DNA of 64,000 nt, taken from positions 744,001 through 808,000 of the forward strand of contig NZ_CP119559.1 of the NCBI RefSeq assembly GCF_029278565.1, written 5' to 3'. A model generated the notes under the pieces. The model was not told where the DNA came from, searched no databases, and was given only the letters and a program-made list of their open reading frames with translations. The translations under genes were made by a program, and so were the position numbers. The DNA is from Haloarcula halophila. Lineage in GTDB: Archaea > Halobacteriota > Halobacteria > Halobacteriales > Haloarculaceae. Positions 1 to 8,102 of the stretch are shown here, in pieces. Each line of letters begins with the position of its first letter. Position 1 is the stretch's first letter.

Positions 1-1790
1 TCGTAGACTCTGGGTTCGCCCTGGACGAACACCTCCCAGGCGAGGCCGTCACCCGGCCCGAACACCGGCGGCTCACCGACGATATCGCGGGCCGTCTCGG
101 GAACCACCTCGGGGCGAAGGGCGTTATCAGCCTCGTCGAACCGATAGATACCGACCGCCTCGATGTCGAGAATCTCGTCGGCGGCGTCCGCGACTGTCCG
201 ACTGATCTCCTGATTGCTCTGTGCCGACAACAGCGTACGACTCACGTCGTGGAGTTCGGTGAGCGTCCGCTCGTATGCTCGCTGCGCGCTGATGTCCCGG
301 GTCACGCCAACCGTCCCGCGTAACTCGCCGTCCTCGACGAGCAACGCGATACGGCTCTGTGCCGGCAGCGTCGAACCGTCCGCCCGGCGGACACGCACGT
401 CCAGCGTGACCACGTCGGGCGAATCACGGGCCAGTTGCTCGTCGATCAGTTCCTCGGCGCGTTCGATGTCGGATTCGGGGAGGATCTTCGAGACGTGTTC
501 ACCGAGCAGCTCTGCCCGGTCGTAGCCCGTGATCTCGACGACCGCTTCGTTGACCATCTCGATGTACCCCTCACTGTCGAGTTCGTAGATGGCGTCGGCC
601 GCGGTCGCGATCGCTCGTGCGGCGGTTTCGAGTTCGTGTTCGCGCGTTTTCTGCTCGGTGATGTCCTGGATCGTCCCACGGAGGTACCGATCAGAGGCTG
701 TGGCTCCCCGCAAGCGGACCCACTTCCGTTCGCCCTCGACCGTCCGTATCCGCGTCTCGATATCGTACGGCTCGCCGGTCCGGAGTGCGCGTTCGAACCG
801 TCCGACGACGCGATCCCTGTCCGCCGGGTCGTAGGCGTCCTCGACGAACGCACGCGTCGGTTCGAAGGACTCGTCGACGCCGTATATCCGGCGTGTCCCG
901 TCGGTCCAGGAGATGGTCTCCTCGCGACTGTCGTACTCCCAGGCACCGACCACCGCCAGTTCCTCGACACGGTCGAGGAGGGACTGGCTGCGTCGCAGTT
1001 CGACAGCCTGTCGGTGGCGGCTGATCTCGGCGCATACCCAACGTCCCGCCAGACGAACGAACTGTCGGTCTCGCTGTCCGAACGCCGCTTCACGTGGCGT
1101 CGAGTCGCCGAACCACAGCGCCCCGTGCCAGTCGTCGACATCGAGCGCCGTCCCGATATAACAGGCGAGTTCCGATTCCACGATAGTGACCCCGCCTTCC
1201 CGATCGCTCGCGTCGAGGTCGCTGTTCGCGACGACACCGTCTGTCGGCCCGGGCAGCTCCGATGCCGCCACCGGATCGGTCCCGAAGTCGTGTTCCCCGA
1301 CAGCGGCGACTACCTCCACCGTCCCGTCCACGCATCTAGTGACGTACCCGGACGGGAGTCCGAGCCGATCACAGCCCGTCGAAAGGACGGTCTGGAGTCG
1401 CTCTGTCAACGAGTCGTCCGCCCCCTCGACAGAAGACGGGCCGTCGGAATGCCCGTTCGGTGTCGCCCGGTCACCGGTCCGTTCCGGACTGTGCTCGGCC
1501 GGCGTGGACACTGCCTCGACCCCCGGGACCGCCGTGACGTGGTCCGGAACGTCGCTCCCGACGACGATGCTCCCGACGCCGGCCCGCCGGGCGGCGACGG
1601 CCGCGAGTTCGGCTCCCGAGACCGAGCCCGTTTCGTAGGGAACGAGCAGCCGGTCGACGGTGCCGTTCTCGACGGCGTCGAGTGCCGCCTCCGGACCGTC
1701 GACGCTGCGGAGACGACACGTCGACGGGTCGAATCCGTAGGCTGTCGGGTCGACCCCACCGACCACGAGTACCGTCTCTTGCTGTGTCAT
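1..1790 (-). CDS. PAS/GAF multi-domain sensor protein (3' end outside window)
   Basis: Signal-transduction protein that starts at the ATG at 1790 and is still open at base 1 after 596 codons, so its C-terminal output domain is not visible. From the N terminus: residues ~1-75 resemble a short receiver-like alpha/beta fold (MTQQETVLVVGG), ~127-265 a GAF-like domain, ~273-385 a PAS/PAC (ends GTIQDITEQKTREHE), ~390-500 a second PAS/PAC (ITGYDRAELLGEHVSKI, ends GVTRDISAQ), and ~505 onward another GAF. No membrane segment is seen, so it is probably cytoplasmic and senses a small ligand or redox state. Haloarchaeal proteins built this way end in either a histidine kinase or a bacterio-opsin-activator HTH; the window does not show which. 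It is transcribed in the same direction as the ABC transporter upstream of it but has its own 73-bp spacer with a T-rich promoter-like stretch. Confidence 0.85.
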   Translation of the reverse strand, partial: MTQQETVLVVGGVDPTAYGFDPSTCRLRSVDGPEAALDAVENGTVDRLLVPYETGSVSGAELAAVAARRAGVGSIVVGSDVPDHVTAVPGVEAVSTPAEHSPERTGDRATPNGHSDGPSSVEGADDSLTERLQTVLSTGCDRLGLPSGYVTRCVDGTVEVVAAVGEHDFGTDPVAASELPGPTDGVVANSDLDASDREGGVTIVESELACYIGTALDVDDWHGALWFGDSTPREAAFGQRDRQFVRLAGRWVCAEISRHRQAVELRRSQSLLDRVEELAVVGAWEYDSREETISWTDGTRRIYGVDESFEPTRAFVEDAYDPADRDRVVGRFERALRTGEPYDIETRIRTVEGERKWVRLRGATASDRYLRGTIQDITEQKTREHELETAARAIATAADAIYELDSEGYIEMVNEAVVEITGYDRAELLGEHVSKILPESDIERAEELIDEQLARDSPDVVTLDVRVRRADGSTLPAQSRIALLVEDGELRGTVGVTRDISAQRAYERTLTELHDVSRTLLSAQSNQEISRTVADAADEILDIEAVGIYRFDEADNALRPEVVPETARDIVGEPPVFGPGDGLAWEVFVQGEPRVY

Positions 1791-1863
1791 TCGTTTCGCT
1801 CACGCGTGCTATCGTATCGGCGGTGAAAAGAATGCGGACGGAAATATCAGCCGTGATAGCGCC

Positions 1864-3006
1864 TCAGACCGCCGACTCGATCTTCTCGACGGAGCTGAGG
1901 TCCCGGTTTTTGACTGCCTCACCGGTGACGGTATCGAAGAGGTGAATCGCCTCCTCGGGGAACCGAACAGTGACGTCTTCGCCCCACTCGACCTGGTGCA
2001 TCCCGTCGATGGTGGCGGTGAACGTGTCCACCTGGCCCTCCTCGAAGGACAGGTGAACCGTGTTCTCGTTCCCGCGTGGTTCGACGACGTCGACGACGGC
2101 GTCGTAGTCGTGGTCGTCGAGTTTCGTGTCGACGATCTCGACGTCTTCGGGGCGTATTCCCAGCGTCAGGGACGTCGTGTCGGGCAAGGTATCGACCGTC
2201 TGCTCGCTCAGTTCGTACTCGAACCGGTCGGCGACCAGCGTCGAGCCCTGGCGCTCGGCGTCGAAGAAGTTCATCGAGGGCTCGCCGATGAAGCCCGCGA
2301 CGAAGAGGTTGCCGGGCTCGTGGTAACACTCCAGCGGGGTCGCACACTGCTGGAGTTTCCCGTCGTTGAGGATCGCGATCCGGTCGGACATCGTCATCGC
2401 CTCCGTCTGGTCGTGGGTCACGTAGACGGTCGTGACGTCCAGTTCCTCCTGGAGGTGCTGGAGTTCGGTCCGCATCTCCGCCCGGAGCTTCGCGTCTAAG
2501 TTCGCCAGGGGTTCGTCCATCAGGAACACCTCCGGATCGCGGACGATCGCCCGACCCAGCGCGACACGCTGTTGCTGGCCGCCCGAGAGTTCGTTTGGCT
2601 TCCGGTCGATGAGATCGTGGATTCCGAGGATGTCGGTCGCCTCGGTAACCCGGTCGTCGATCTCCCCGTCGGAGAGATCCGTCGACTGCTCCAGCCCGAA
2701 GGCCATGTTCTCCCGGACGGTCATGTGCGGGTACAACGCGTAGGACTGGAACACCATGGCGACACCGCGCCGCGCCGGGGGCAGGTCGTTGATAATCTTG
2801 CCCTGGAGACTGATCTCGCCGGAGGTGATGTCCTCCAGGCCGGCGATCATCCGGAGTGTCGTCGATTTCCCGCAACCGGACGGGCCGACGACACAGACGA
2901 ACTCGCCGTCCTCGATGTCGATCGAGACGTCGTCGACCGCGACGATCTCGCCTTCGTCGTCGTCGTGGAAGATCTTCGTTACGTCGTCGAGTGTGAGATG
3001 TGACAT
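1864..3006 (-). CDS. CUT1-type sugar ABC transporter ATP-binding protein (MalK/UgpC family)
   Basis: ATPase subunit that would power import of a sugar or polyol through the two permeases encoded just upstream. 380 aa, the usual MalK/UgpC length. Walker A GPSGCGKST at residues 41-49, Q-loop in the segment VFQSYALYPHMTV, ABC signature LSGGQQQRVALGRA near 140, Walker B VFLMDEPLANLDAK, H-loop VTHDQTEAMTM. Residues ~240-370 form the C-terminal TOBE/OB region typical of this subfamily (IGEPSMNFFD, LGIRPEDVEI). It is the last gene of a three-gene operon, 12 bp after the permease stop. The substrate cannot be told; MalK-type ATPases may be shared between transporters. Confidence 0.95.
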   Translation of the reverse strand: MSHLTLDDVTKIFHDDDEGEIVAVDDVSIDIEDGEFVCVVGPSGCGKSTTLRMIAGLEDITSGEISLQGKIINDLPPARRGVAMVFQSYALYPHMTVRENMAFGLEQSTDLSDGEIDDRVTEATDILGIHDLIDRKPNELSGGQQQRVALGRAIVRDPEVFLMDEPLANLDAKLRAEMRTELQHLQEELDVTTVYVTHDQTEAMTMSDRIAILNDGKLQQCATPLECYHEPGNLFVAGFIGEPSMNFFDAERQGSTLVADRFEYELSEQTVDTLPDTTSLTLGIRPEDVEIVDTKLDDHDYDAVVDVVEPRGNENTVHLSFEEGQVDTFTATIDGMHQVEWGEDVTVRFPEEAIHLFDTVTGEAVKNRDLSSVEKIESAV

Positions 3007-3018
3007 TAGTTGGACCTC

Positions 3019-3927
3019 CTATGATGCGACACCTTTCGCGAACCGATCACCGAAGAAGATGTACACGACCAGCGTCGGGAACGCCGCGACGATCGCCCCG
3101 GCCATCGTGAGCGTGAAGTCCTGCTGGACACCGCCGGTCAGCCGAACGAGTCGCTGCGTCGCGACCTGGGTGTTCGGATCGTTCAGCAACACGAGCGCGA
3201 ACAGCAGGTCGTTGTAGACCTGGGTGAACTGGTAGATGAGCGTCACCGCGAACATCGGGTACGACAGCGGGAAGATGATGTTCTTGTAGATGCTGAACGC
3301 GCTCGCGCCGTCGAGGCGCGCGGCCTCGATCATCTCGTCGGAGATGGCCTGGTAGTAGCCACGGAACAGCAGCGTACAGATCGGAATCCCGTACGCGACG
3401 TGTGTGATCGTCAACTGGATCAGCTGTAATCCACCGTTGCCGACCGGGTACTCCCATTCGCTCAGGACAACCCCGACGATTCCCTCTGCGAGGTTCGGGA
3501 CGACCTGGTACCAGAACGTGCTGATCGGCACCAGGACGGCCTGGTACGGGATGAAGATCCCGGCGATGATCAGGACGACGACGCCGACCTGACCCTTCCA
3601 GTCGATGGTCGTCAAGCCGTAAGCCGCGAGGCTCCCGAACACGGCCGACAGCACCGTCGCCGGAACGGCCATCAGGATCGAGTTCCAGATCCCGGGCGCG
3701 ATGGTGTCGATCGCGGTCATCGTCGAGTCCAGCGAGAACTGGCTCGGGGCCGGTGGAAGGTACGGCTCGGTGTTGACGAACGCGTCGGTTTTGAACATCG
3801 TCATCACCGCGGCCTCGACCGGAACGAGGTAGAAGACGACGCCGGTCAGCAGGACGGCGTACAGCGCGGTGCGTCTGCTCAGATACTCCTGTATCGAATC
3901 GAGCGGGCTTGCGTCCTGTGTACTCAT
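3019..3927 (-). CDS. Sugar ABC transporter permease, MalG-like
   Basis: Inner-membrane permease of the BPD_transp_1 superfamily, 302 aa, about six membrane helices (first at residues ~20-42, ALYAVLLTGVVFYLVP). The EAA loop that docks on the ATPase is EMIEAARLDGASAFSIYKNI, followed by FPLSYP, which is canonical for CUT1 MalG-type subunits. Its start codon overlaps the stop of the MalF-like gene by ATGA (3924-3927), showing translational coupling, and the ATPase gene follows 12 bp later. Together the three encode an importer core for a carbohydrate or polyol; the specificity lies in a binding protein that is not recognisable here. Confidence 0.93.
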   Translation of the reverse strand: MSTQDASPLDSIQEYLSRRTALYAVLLTGVVFYLVPVEAAVMTMFKTDAFVNTEPYLPPAPSQFSLDSTMTAIDTIAPGIWNSILMAVPATVLSAVFGSLAAYGLTTIDWKGQVGVVVLIIAGIFIPYQAVLVPISTFWYQVVPNLAEGIVGVVLSEWEYPVGNGGLQLIQLTITHVAYGIPICTLLFRGYYQAISDEMIEAARLDGASAFSIYKNIIFPLSYPMFAVTLIYQFTQVYNDLLFALVLLNDPNTQVATQRLVRLTGGVQQDFTLTMAGAIVAAFPTLVVYIFFGDRFAKGVAS

Positions 3928-4991
3928 AGTTCACCCCGCTGGTACTCGCTGTAGAGGTACGGTGCGATCACCAGCAATGCGAGGACGAACAGGACGATCG
4001 CGATCGCGGACCCGTAGGCCCACTCGTTGCCGCCCGTGAACGCCTCGCGGTACATCATCGTCGCCAGGATGTCGATGTTCGCCCCTGGCTGGTCACCGCG
4101 CAGTGCGTAGATGAAGTCGAACGCCTTCAATGCGAACACCATCAGCACGACCGACGCCGAGACCGCCGGTGCACGCAGTTGCGGGATGATGACCCGCATG
4201 TACATCCGGACCGTCGACGCACCGTCGACGCGTGCGGCCTCGTAGTGTTCGTCCGGGATCGCACGGAGGCCCGCGAGGAAGACGACCATCGCGTAACCGC
4301 TGAACTGCCACAGCAGTGCGAAGATCACCGCGCCCAGCGCCGTCGTCGACCAGGAGAGCCACTGGATCGTCGTCGCCTGGACCGCCGCCGGTTTCAACAG
4401 TGAGATGACTAACCCTTCGAGGTTCAGTGCCCTGAGGAACGTGTTGAGAACCCCGTTGGATGCGTTGAACATCCACGCCCACAGCGTCGCCGTGACGACA
4501 AAGGAGAGGCTCATCGGCAGGAGATAGATCGTCCGGAACGTGTTCTCGAACCGGATGTTCTGGTCGATGAGGATCGCGATGAGCAGTCCCAAGACCAGAC
4601 AGAGCACCGTGAAGACGACGAGCAACACCAGCGTGTTCTGGGTCGCTTGCCAGAACGTCGGATCGCTCGCCATCCGCGAGTACATGCTGAAATCGAGCTG
4701 GGAGTAGTCCGCGTCCCCCAGTCCACCCCATTCGGTCAGCGAGATGATGAGGTTCCAGAAGATCGCACCGTAGACGAACAGTCCGGCTAGAAAGAGCGGC
4801 GGGAGCCAGAAGGGGGACGACTCGATGAGTTCCCACTGGACGGGCAGCCGGTTGCGCAGCATGTCCTGTCCCTGTTGTGTCGCCGTTTTCCCACCGTCGG
4901 TCGCCACCTGTTTGCCGTTCGATTCGTCGCCCTGTACCACCGACCGGAGCCGCTCTCCGGCGCTTGTGAGTCTGCTGAGTATCTCGCGCAT
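3924..4991 (-). CDS. Sugar ABC transporter permease, MalF-like
   Basis: 355-aa permease with a hydrophilic N-terminal tail of about 60 residues, then about six membrane helices (first LPPLFLAGLFVYGAIFW). The EAA motif is EHYEAARVDGASTVRMYMRV followed by IIPQL, as in MalF/UgpA. First recognisable gene of the transporter operon; it ends in an ATGA overlap with the MalG-like gene. In most haloarchaeal operons of this type a lipoprotein binding protein precedes this gene, but the 12 bp upstream are followed only by a weak 135-codon reading frame. The ATG at 4991 gives the usual start for this family. Confidence 0.93.
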   Translation of the reverse strand: MREILSRLTSAGERLRSVVQGDESNGKQVATDGGKTATQQGQDMLRNRLPVQWELIESSPFWLPPLFLAGLFVYGAIFWNLIISLTEWGGLGDADYSQLDFSMYSRMASDPTFWQATQNTLVLLVVFTVLCLVLGLLIAILIDQNIRFENTFRTIYLLPMSLSFVVTATLWAWMFNASNGVLNTFLRALNLEGLVISLLKPAAVQATTIQWLSWSTTALGAVIFALLWQFSGYAMVVFLAGLRAIPDEHYEAARVDGASTVRMYMRVIIPQLRAPAVSASVVLMVFALKAFDFIYALRGDQPGANIDILATMMYREAFTGGNEWAYGSAIAIVLFVLALLVIAPYLYSEYQRGEL

Positions 4992-5003
4992 GGTTTGGTT
5001 GTG

Positions 5004-5411
5004 TCAGTCGTGTCTCGCCGCACGTCTCGACTCGCCCGCCCCAACAGGCAACGCTCCGGAAGCCGGTGTATCCGGCGTCGGCGGAGCGGAGCAGGTGTGG
5101 GAAACAGCGCAGACGGCCACACAGTCCCCGTTGCCATCCGTGGCCGATCTCGTGCCCGCTGTCCCGTCGAACGACCCGCCGACCGTATTCGGGCGGCCTG
5201 CGAGACGTGCGTGAACTGCCCGGTCGTTGCCAGGTTCGGGCGTGACCGCACCGTTGCCATCGCCGTCAGTCCACCAGGGTGCGATCGTGAGTTCTGCCAA
5301 GTCCGTCGGTCCCATCACGCGCTCCGGTCGGGTACTGCCCGGTTGCCTCGACAGGAGGACTGGCGAGGCCGGAGACAGGCACGAAGACGGAGCGTCGGTC
5401 ATGGTCGTCAC
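5004..5411 (-). CDS. Doubtful small ORF upstream of the sugar permease
   Basis: A 135-codon open frame (MTTMTDAPSSCLSPASPVLL...) ending 12 bp before the MalF-like gene, on the same strand. I do not recognise the protein. It has no lipobox, no hydrophobic signal, no regular acidic haloarchaeal composition, and third-position GC is lower than in neighbouring genes, all of which argue against a normal gene. Two other frames are also open here simply because the DNA is GC-rich. It occupies the place where the solute-binding protein would be expected; it could be a decayed remnant, an untranslated leader, or a fast-evolving small protein. Low confidence. Confidence 0.2.
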   Translation of the reverse strand: MTTMTDAPSSCLSPASPVLLSRQPGSTRPERVMGPTDLAELTIAPWWTDGDGNGAVTPEPGNDRAVHARLAGRPNTVGGSFDGTAGTRSATDGNGDCVAVCAVSHTCSAPPTPDTPASGALPVGAGESRRAARHD

Positions 5412-5436
5412 CGTGGAGTCGAACTCACCCTAGCTG

Positions 5437-5482
5437 GATAGACGTGTCACTTAATGCTTCCGAATATTCATGCACGTCTATC
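5437..5482. promoter_or_regulatory. 10-bp inverted repeat flanking a promoter-like AT-rich core
   Basis: GATAGACGTG at 5437-5446 and its exact reverse complement CACGTCTATC at 5473-5482 surround a 26-bp AT-rich core containing ATTAAG (reverse strand) and the palindrome GAATATTC. It sits upstream of the sugar transporter operon and is a plausible operator for a sugar-responsive regulator (inference). Confidence 0.45.
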
Positions 5483-5723
5483 GGCCGTAGAACGGCTGTC
5501 GAGCACGAATACGGCAGTTTGTGTGGATAAATCGTTATCGTCATCGGGAGGGCGTATATAAACAAACACTACCGGTTGGGAGCCCGTTCGGGCCGGCGAA
5601 CCGCCCGATTTCGCCGGCAGGACCTCGGCGGGTGGACTCCGTGACGGAGCAGCCGGCCGAAACAGCGTCCGTGTGGACCAGCTCCCAGCTACTCACGCCG
5701 GATCGATCGACGGCTACCGGAGG

Positions 5724-5730
5724 CTTTTAC
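5724..5730 (+). promoter_or_regulatory. TATA box of fumarase gene
   Basis: CTTTTAC centred ~30 bp before the ATG at 5758, giving a nearly leaderless transcript as usual in haloarchaea. Confidence 0.55.
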
Positions 5731-5757
5731 GACCGGGGGCGCGGACCGCCTAGGCGT

Positions 5758-7164
5758 ATGAGCGACGATTTCAGGACCGAACAGGACAGTCTCGGTGAGA
5801 TGGAGGTCCCGGCGGACGCCTACTGGGGCGCACAGACACAGCGCGCGGTCGAGAACTTCCCGATCAGCCAGACGACGTTCGGCCGGCGGTTCGTCCGGGC
5901 GCTGGGCGTGGTCAAGAAGGCCGCCGCACAGGCGAACCGCGACCTGGAGCTGATCCCCGAGGACAAAGCCGACTGCATCGTCGAGGCGGCCGACGAAGTG
6001 ATCGCCGGTGACCACGACGACCAGTTCCCCGTCGACGTGTTCCAGACCGGCTCCGGAACGTCCTCGAACATGAACGCCAACGAGGTCATCTCGAACCGCG
6101 CGACGGAGCTGTACGGCGGCGAGATCGGGACCCGCGAGATCCACCCCAACGACCACGTCAACTTCGGTCAGTCGAGCAACGACGTCATCCCGACGGCGAT
6201 GCACGTCGCCGCACTGGAGGCCGTCGAGAAGGACGTGCTTCCGGGACTGAAGAGCCTTCGAGACGCACTGGAAGCGAAGGAGTCCGAGTTCGAACACGTC
6301 GTCAAGACGGGGCGGACGCATCTGCAGGACGCGACCCCGATCACGCTCGGCCAGGAGTTCTCTGGCTACCGCACCCAGGTCGAGAAGGGGATCTCGCGGA
6401 TCCAGGACACCCGCAGTCGCCTCTCCGAACTCGCGCTCGGCGGCACCGCGGTCGGGACCGGCCTCAACACCCATCCCGATTTCCCCGGGTTGGCGGCCGA
6501 GTACATCAGCGAGGAGACCAACCTCAAGTTCCACGAAGCGGACAACCACTTCGAGGCACAGGCCGCCCACGACGCGATGTCGGAGGCCCACGGCGCGCTC
6601 CGGACGGTCGCGGGTTCGCTGAACAAGATCGCGAACGACCTCCGGCTGCTGGCCTCGGGACCACGGAACGGCCTGGGCGAGATCGACCAGCCCGAGAACC
6701 AGCCCGGCTCCTCGATCATGCCCGGCAAGATCAACCCCGTCGTCGCCGAAGCGGTCAACCAGGTCCACAAGCAGGTCGTCGGGAACGACGCCGCGGTCTC
6801 GGCCGGCGCCGCCGAGGGCCAGATCGACCTCAACCTCTACAAGCCCGTCCTGGCCTCGAACTTCCTGCAGTCGGCCCGGCTGATCGCAAACGGGAGCGAG
6901 ATCTTCGCCGAGAAGTTCGTCGCCAAACTGGAGGCCGACGCCGACCACTGCGCGGAACGGGTCGAACAGTCGATGGCGCTGGCGACCGCGCTCAACCCCG
7001 CGATCGGCTACGACAAGGCCAGCAAGGTCGCGAAGAAGGCCCTCGCTGAAGACAAGACGATCCGAGAGGTCGTCTTGGAGGAGGGGTATCTGGACGAGGA
7101 CGAGGTCGACGACGTGCTCGACCCAGCGAAGATGACCGAGCGCGGTATCCTCGGCGACGAGTAG
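5758..7164 (+). CDS. fumC: Class II fumarate hydratase
   Basis: Converts fumarate to L-malate in the citric acid cycle; cytoplasmic homotetramer in the aspartase/fumarase superfamily. 468 aa, the normal class II length. Conserved blocks: TGSGTSSNMNANEVISNRA, the H-containing block HPNDHVNFGQSSNDVIPTA, GRTHLQDATPITLGQEFSGY, and the catalytic flexible loop GSSIMPGKINPV. The reading frame extends further upstream, but the ATG at 5758 begins the conserved N terminus (MSDDFRTEQDSLGEMEVPADAYWG) and has a TATA box ~30 bp ahead, so it is chosen. Stands alone between the divergent sugar operon and a convergent lipoprotein gene. Confidence 0.97.
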   Translation: MSDDFRTEQDSLGEMEVPADAYWGAQTQRAVENFPISQTTFGRRFVRALGVVKKAAAQANRDLELIPEDKADCIVEAADEVIAGDHDDQFPVDVFQTGSGTSSNMNANEVISNRATELYGGEIGTREIHPNDHVNFGQSSNDVIPTAMHVAALEAVEKDVLPGLKSLRDALEAKESEFEHVVKTGRTHLQDATPITLGQEFSGYRTQVEKGISRIQDTRSRLSELALGGTAVGTGLNTHPDFPGLAAEYISEETNLKFHEADNHFEAQAAHDAMSEAHGALRTVAGSLNKIANDLRLLASGPRNGLGEIDQPENQPGSSIMPGKINPVVAEAVNQVHKQVVGNDAAVSAGAAEGQIDLNLYKPVLASNFLQSARLIANGSEIFAEKFVAKLEADADHCAERVEQSMALATALNPAIGYDKASKVAKKALAEDKTIREVVLEEGYLDEDEVDDVLDPAKMTERGILGDE

Positions 7165-7185
7165 GCGGCCCGGGTAGTTCGACCG

Positions 7186-8013
7186 TCAGGTCCCCGACCC
7201 GGTCGATCGATTGCGGGCCTGGTGTCGGGCCTCGTCGAGCCAGGAGGGGGCCGGAACGGTGGTCGAGCCGACATCCTCGTACCAGAACTGGTAGCCGACC
7301 GTTTCTCGCTGTGACCCGATCGTCGTCGTGTAGCGGACGCGGAGTTCCCTGACCAAGCCGTCGGGAGCGACCAGCAGGCTGAACCGGTACGACTCCGCCT
7401 GGCTTATTCCGGGTGGGGTCCCGCCGACGCCGGTGACGCGGTAGTACAGCGACCCGTTCCGTCGGACTCGTCGGGTCCAACTCCGGGTCGCGCTGACGTA
7501 CTGGTCGACGTAGAACGCGGCCTCGCCGGCGAACTCGTCCCGGTAGAACCGCAGCTCACCCCGGTAGTAGGTCACGGTCCCGTCGTCGCGGCGTTCGAAC
7601 CAGGTTCCGCCGTCGCCGTACATCGATTGCTCGTAGCGCTCGACGGTCCGGTTCGGGAGGAGACGCCTCCGTTCGAGGTCGTGGCGGTAGTTGCGCCCGT
7701 CCTCGACGTAGGTCGTCTCGTTGCGCGAGACGCTGAGTCGGCCGGTGTCGCGGATCGTCGTCATCGTGTACCGTTCGACAAACGTGTAGGACCGGTTTTC
7801 CAGCGCCCGCTCGTGGCCGTTCGAGAGGACACTGACGCCGTCGAGCCCGGAATCGTCGAGTCCCGGCGGGGCACTGGGCGTCGTGGCCTGCTCTGTGGCG
7901 GCCGGGACAGGCGCGGGCGTCGTCTCCGGGGCGTCGCTCACACCGAGACCGGTGATGCCGCCACACCCGGCCAGCAACGAGAGACAGACGACGGTCAAGA
8001 GCGGCCAGCGCAC
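7186..8013 (-). CDS. Haloarchaeal lipoprotein of unknown function
   Basis: 275-aa exported lipoprotein: hydrophobic signal MRWPLLTVVCLSLLAGCGG with lipobox LAGC, so the mature protein is anchored by a lipid at about Cys-17. A Pro/Thr-rich linker (~30-50) leads to a mostly beta domain (ENRSYTFVERYTMTTIRDTG ... YWFYEDVG-like end) that resembles the LolA/LppX-type half-barrel fold seen in many haloarchaeal lipoproteins; that resemblance is by pattern only. No enzyme motif is visible. It is transcribed convergently with fumC, 21 bp from its stop, and divergently from gatE. Function unknown. Confidence 0.8.
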   Translation of the reverse strand: MRWPLLTVVCLSLLAGCGGITGLGVSDAPETTPAPVPAATEQATTPSAPPGLDDSGLDGVSVLSNGHERALENRSYTFVERYTMTTIRDTGRLSVSRNETTYVEDGRNYRHDLERRRLLPNRTVERYEQSMYGDGGTWFERRDDGTVTYYRGELRFYRDEFAGEAAFYVDQYVSATRSWTRRVRRNGSLYYRVTGVGGTPPGISQAESYRFSLLVAPDGLVRELRVRYTTTIGSQRETVGYQFWYEDVGSTTVPAPSWLDEARHQARNRSTGSGT

Positions 8014-8102
8014 ACGACAACGTCGGCCTGGGCGGACAAAAGCCCCCGGTCGCGACCGTCGAAGGGTGCGTTTTTTTGCCCCCGGTCACGGACTGGACTC
8101 CA

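Larger units (their letters stand above)
5412..5757. other. Intergenic region between sugar operon and fumarase
   Basis: About 345 bp with no convincing gene. It holds the 10-bp inverted repeat at 5437-5482, a strong symmetric TATA element TATATAAA at 5555-5562 that could work in either direction, and the fumarase TATA box near 5724-5730. The fumarase frame stays open leftward to 5521, but the stretch 5521-5757 does not look like fumarase and is better read as leader or non-coding. Confidence 0.6.

Noticed and set aside
435-1826. 463-codon forward frame
   Set aside because: Antisense to the PAS/GAF sensor; it shows no domain logic and is only open because of the GC-rich code.
5521-5757. Extended N terminus of fumarase
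   Set aside because: Extra residues do not resemble fumarase, and TATA plus the conserved N terminus support 5758.
5689-6948. 419-codon reverse frame
   Set aside because: Antisense of fumC.
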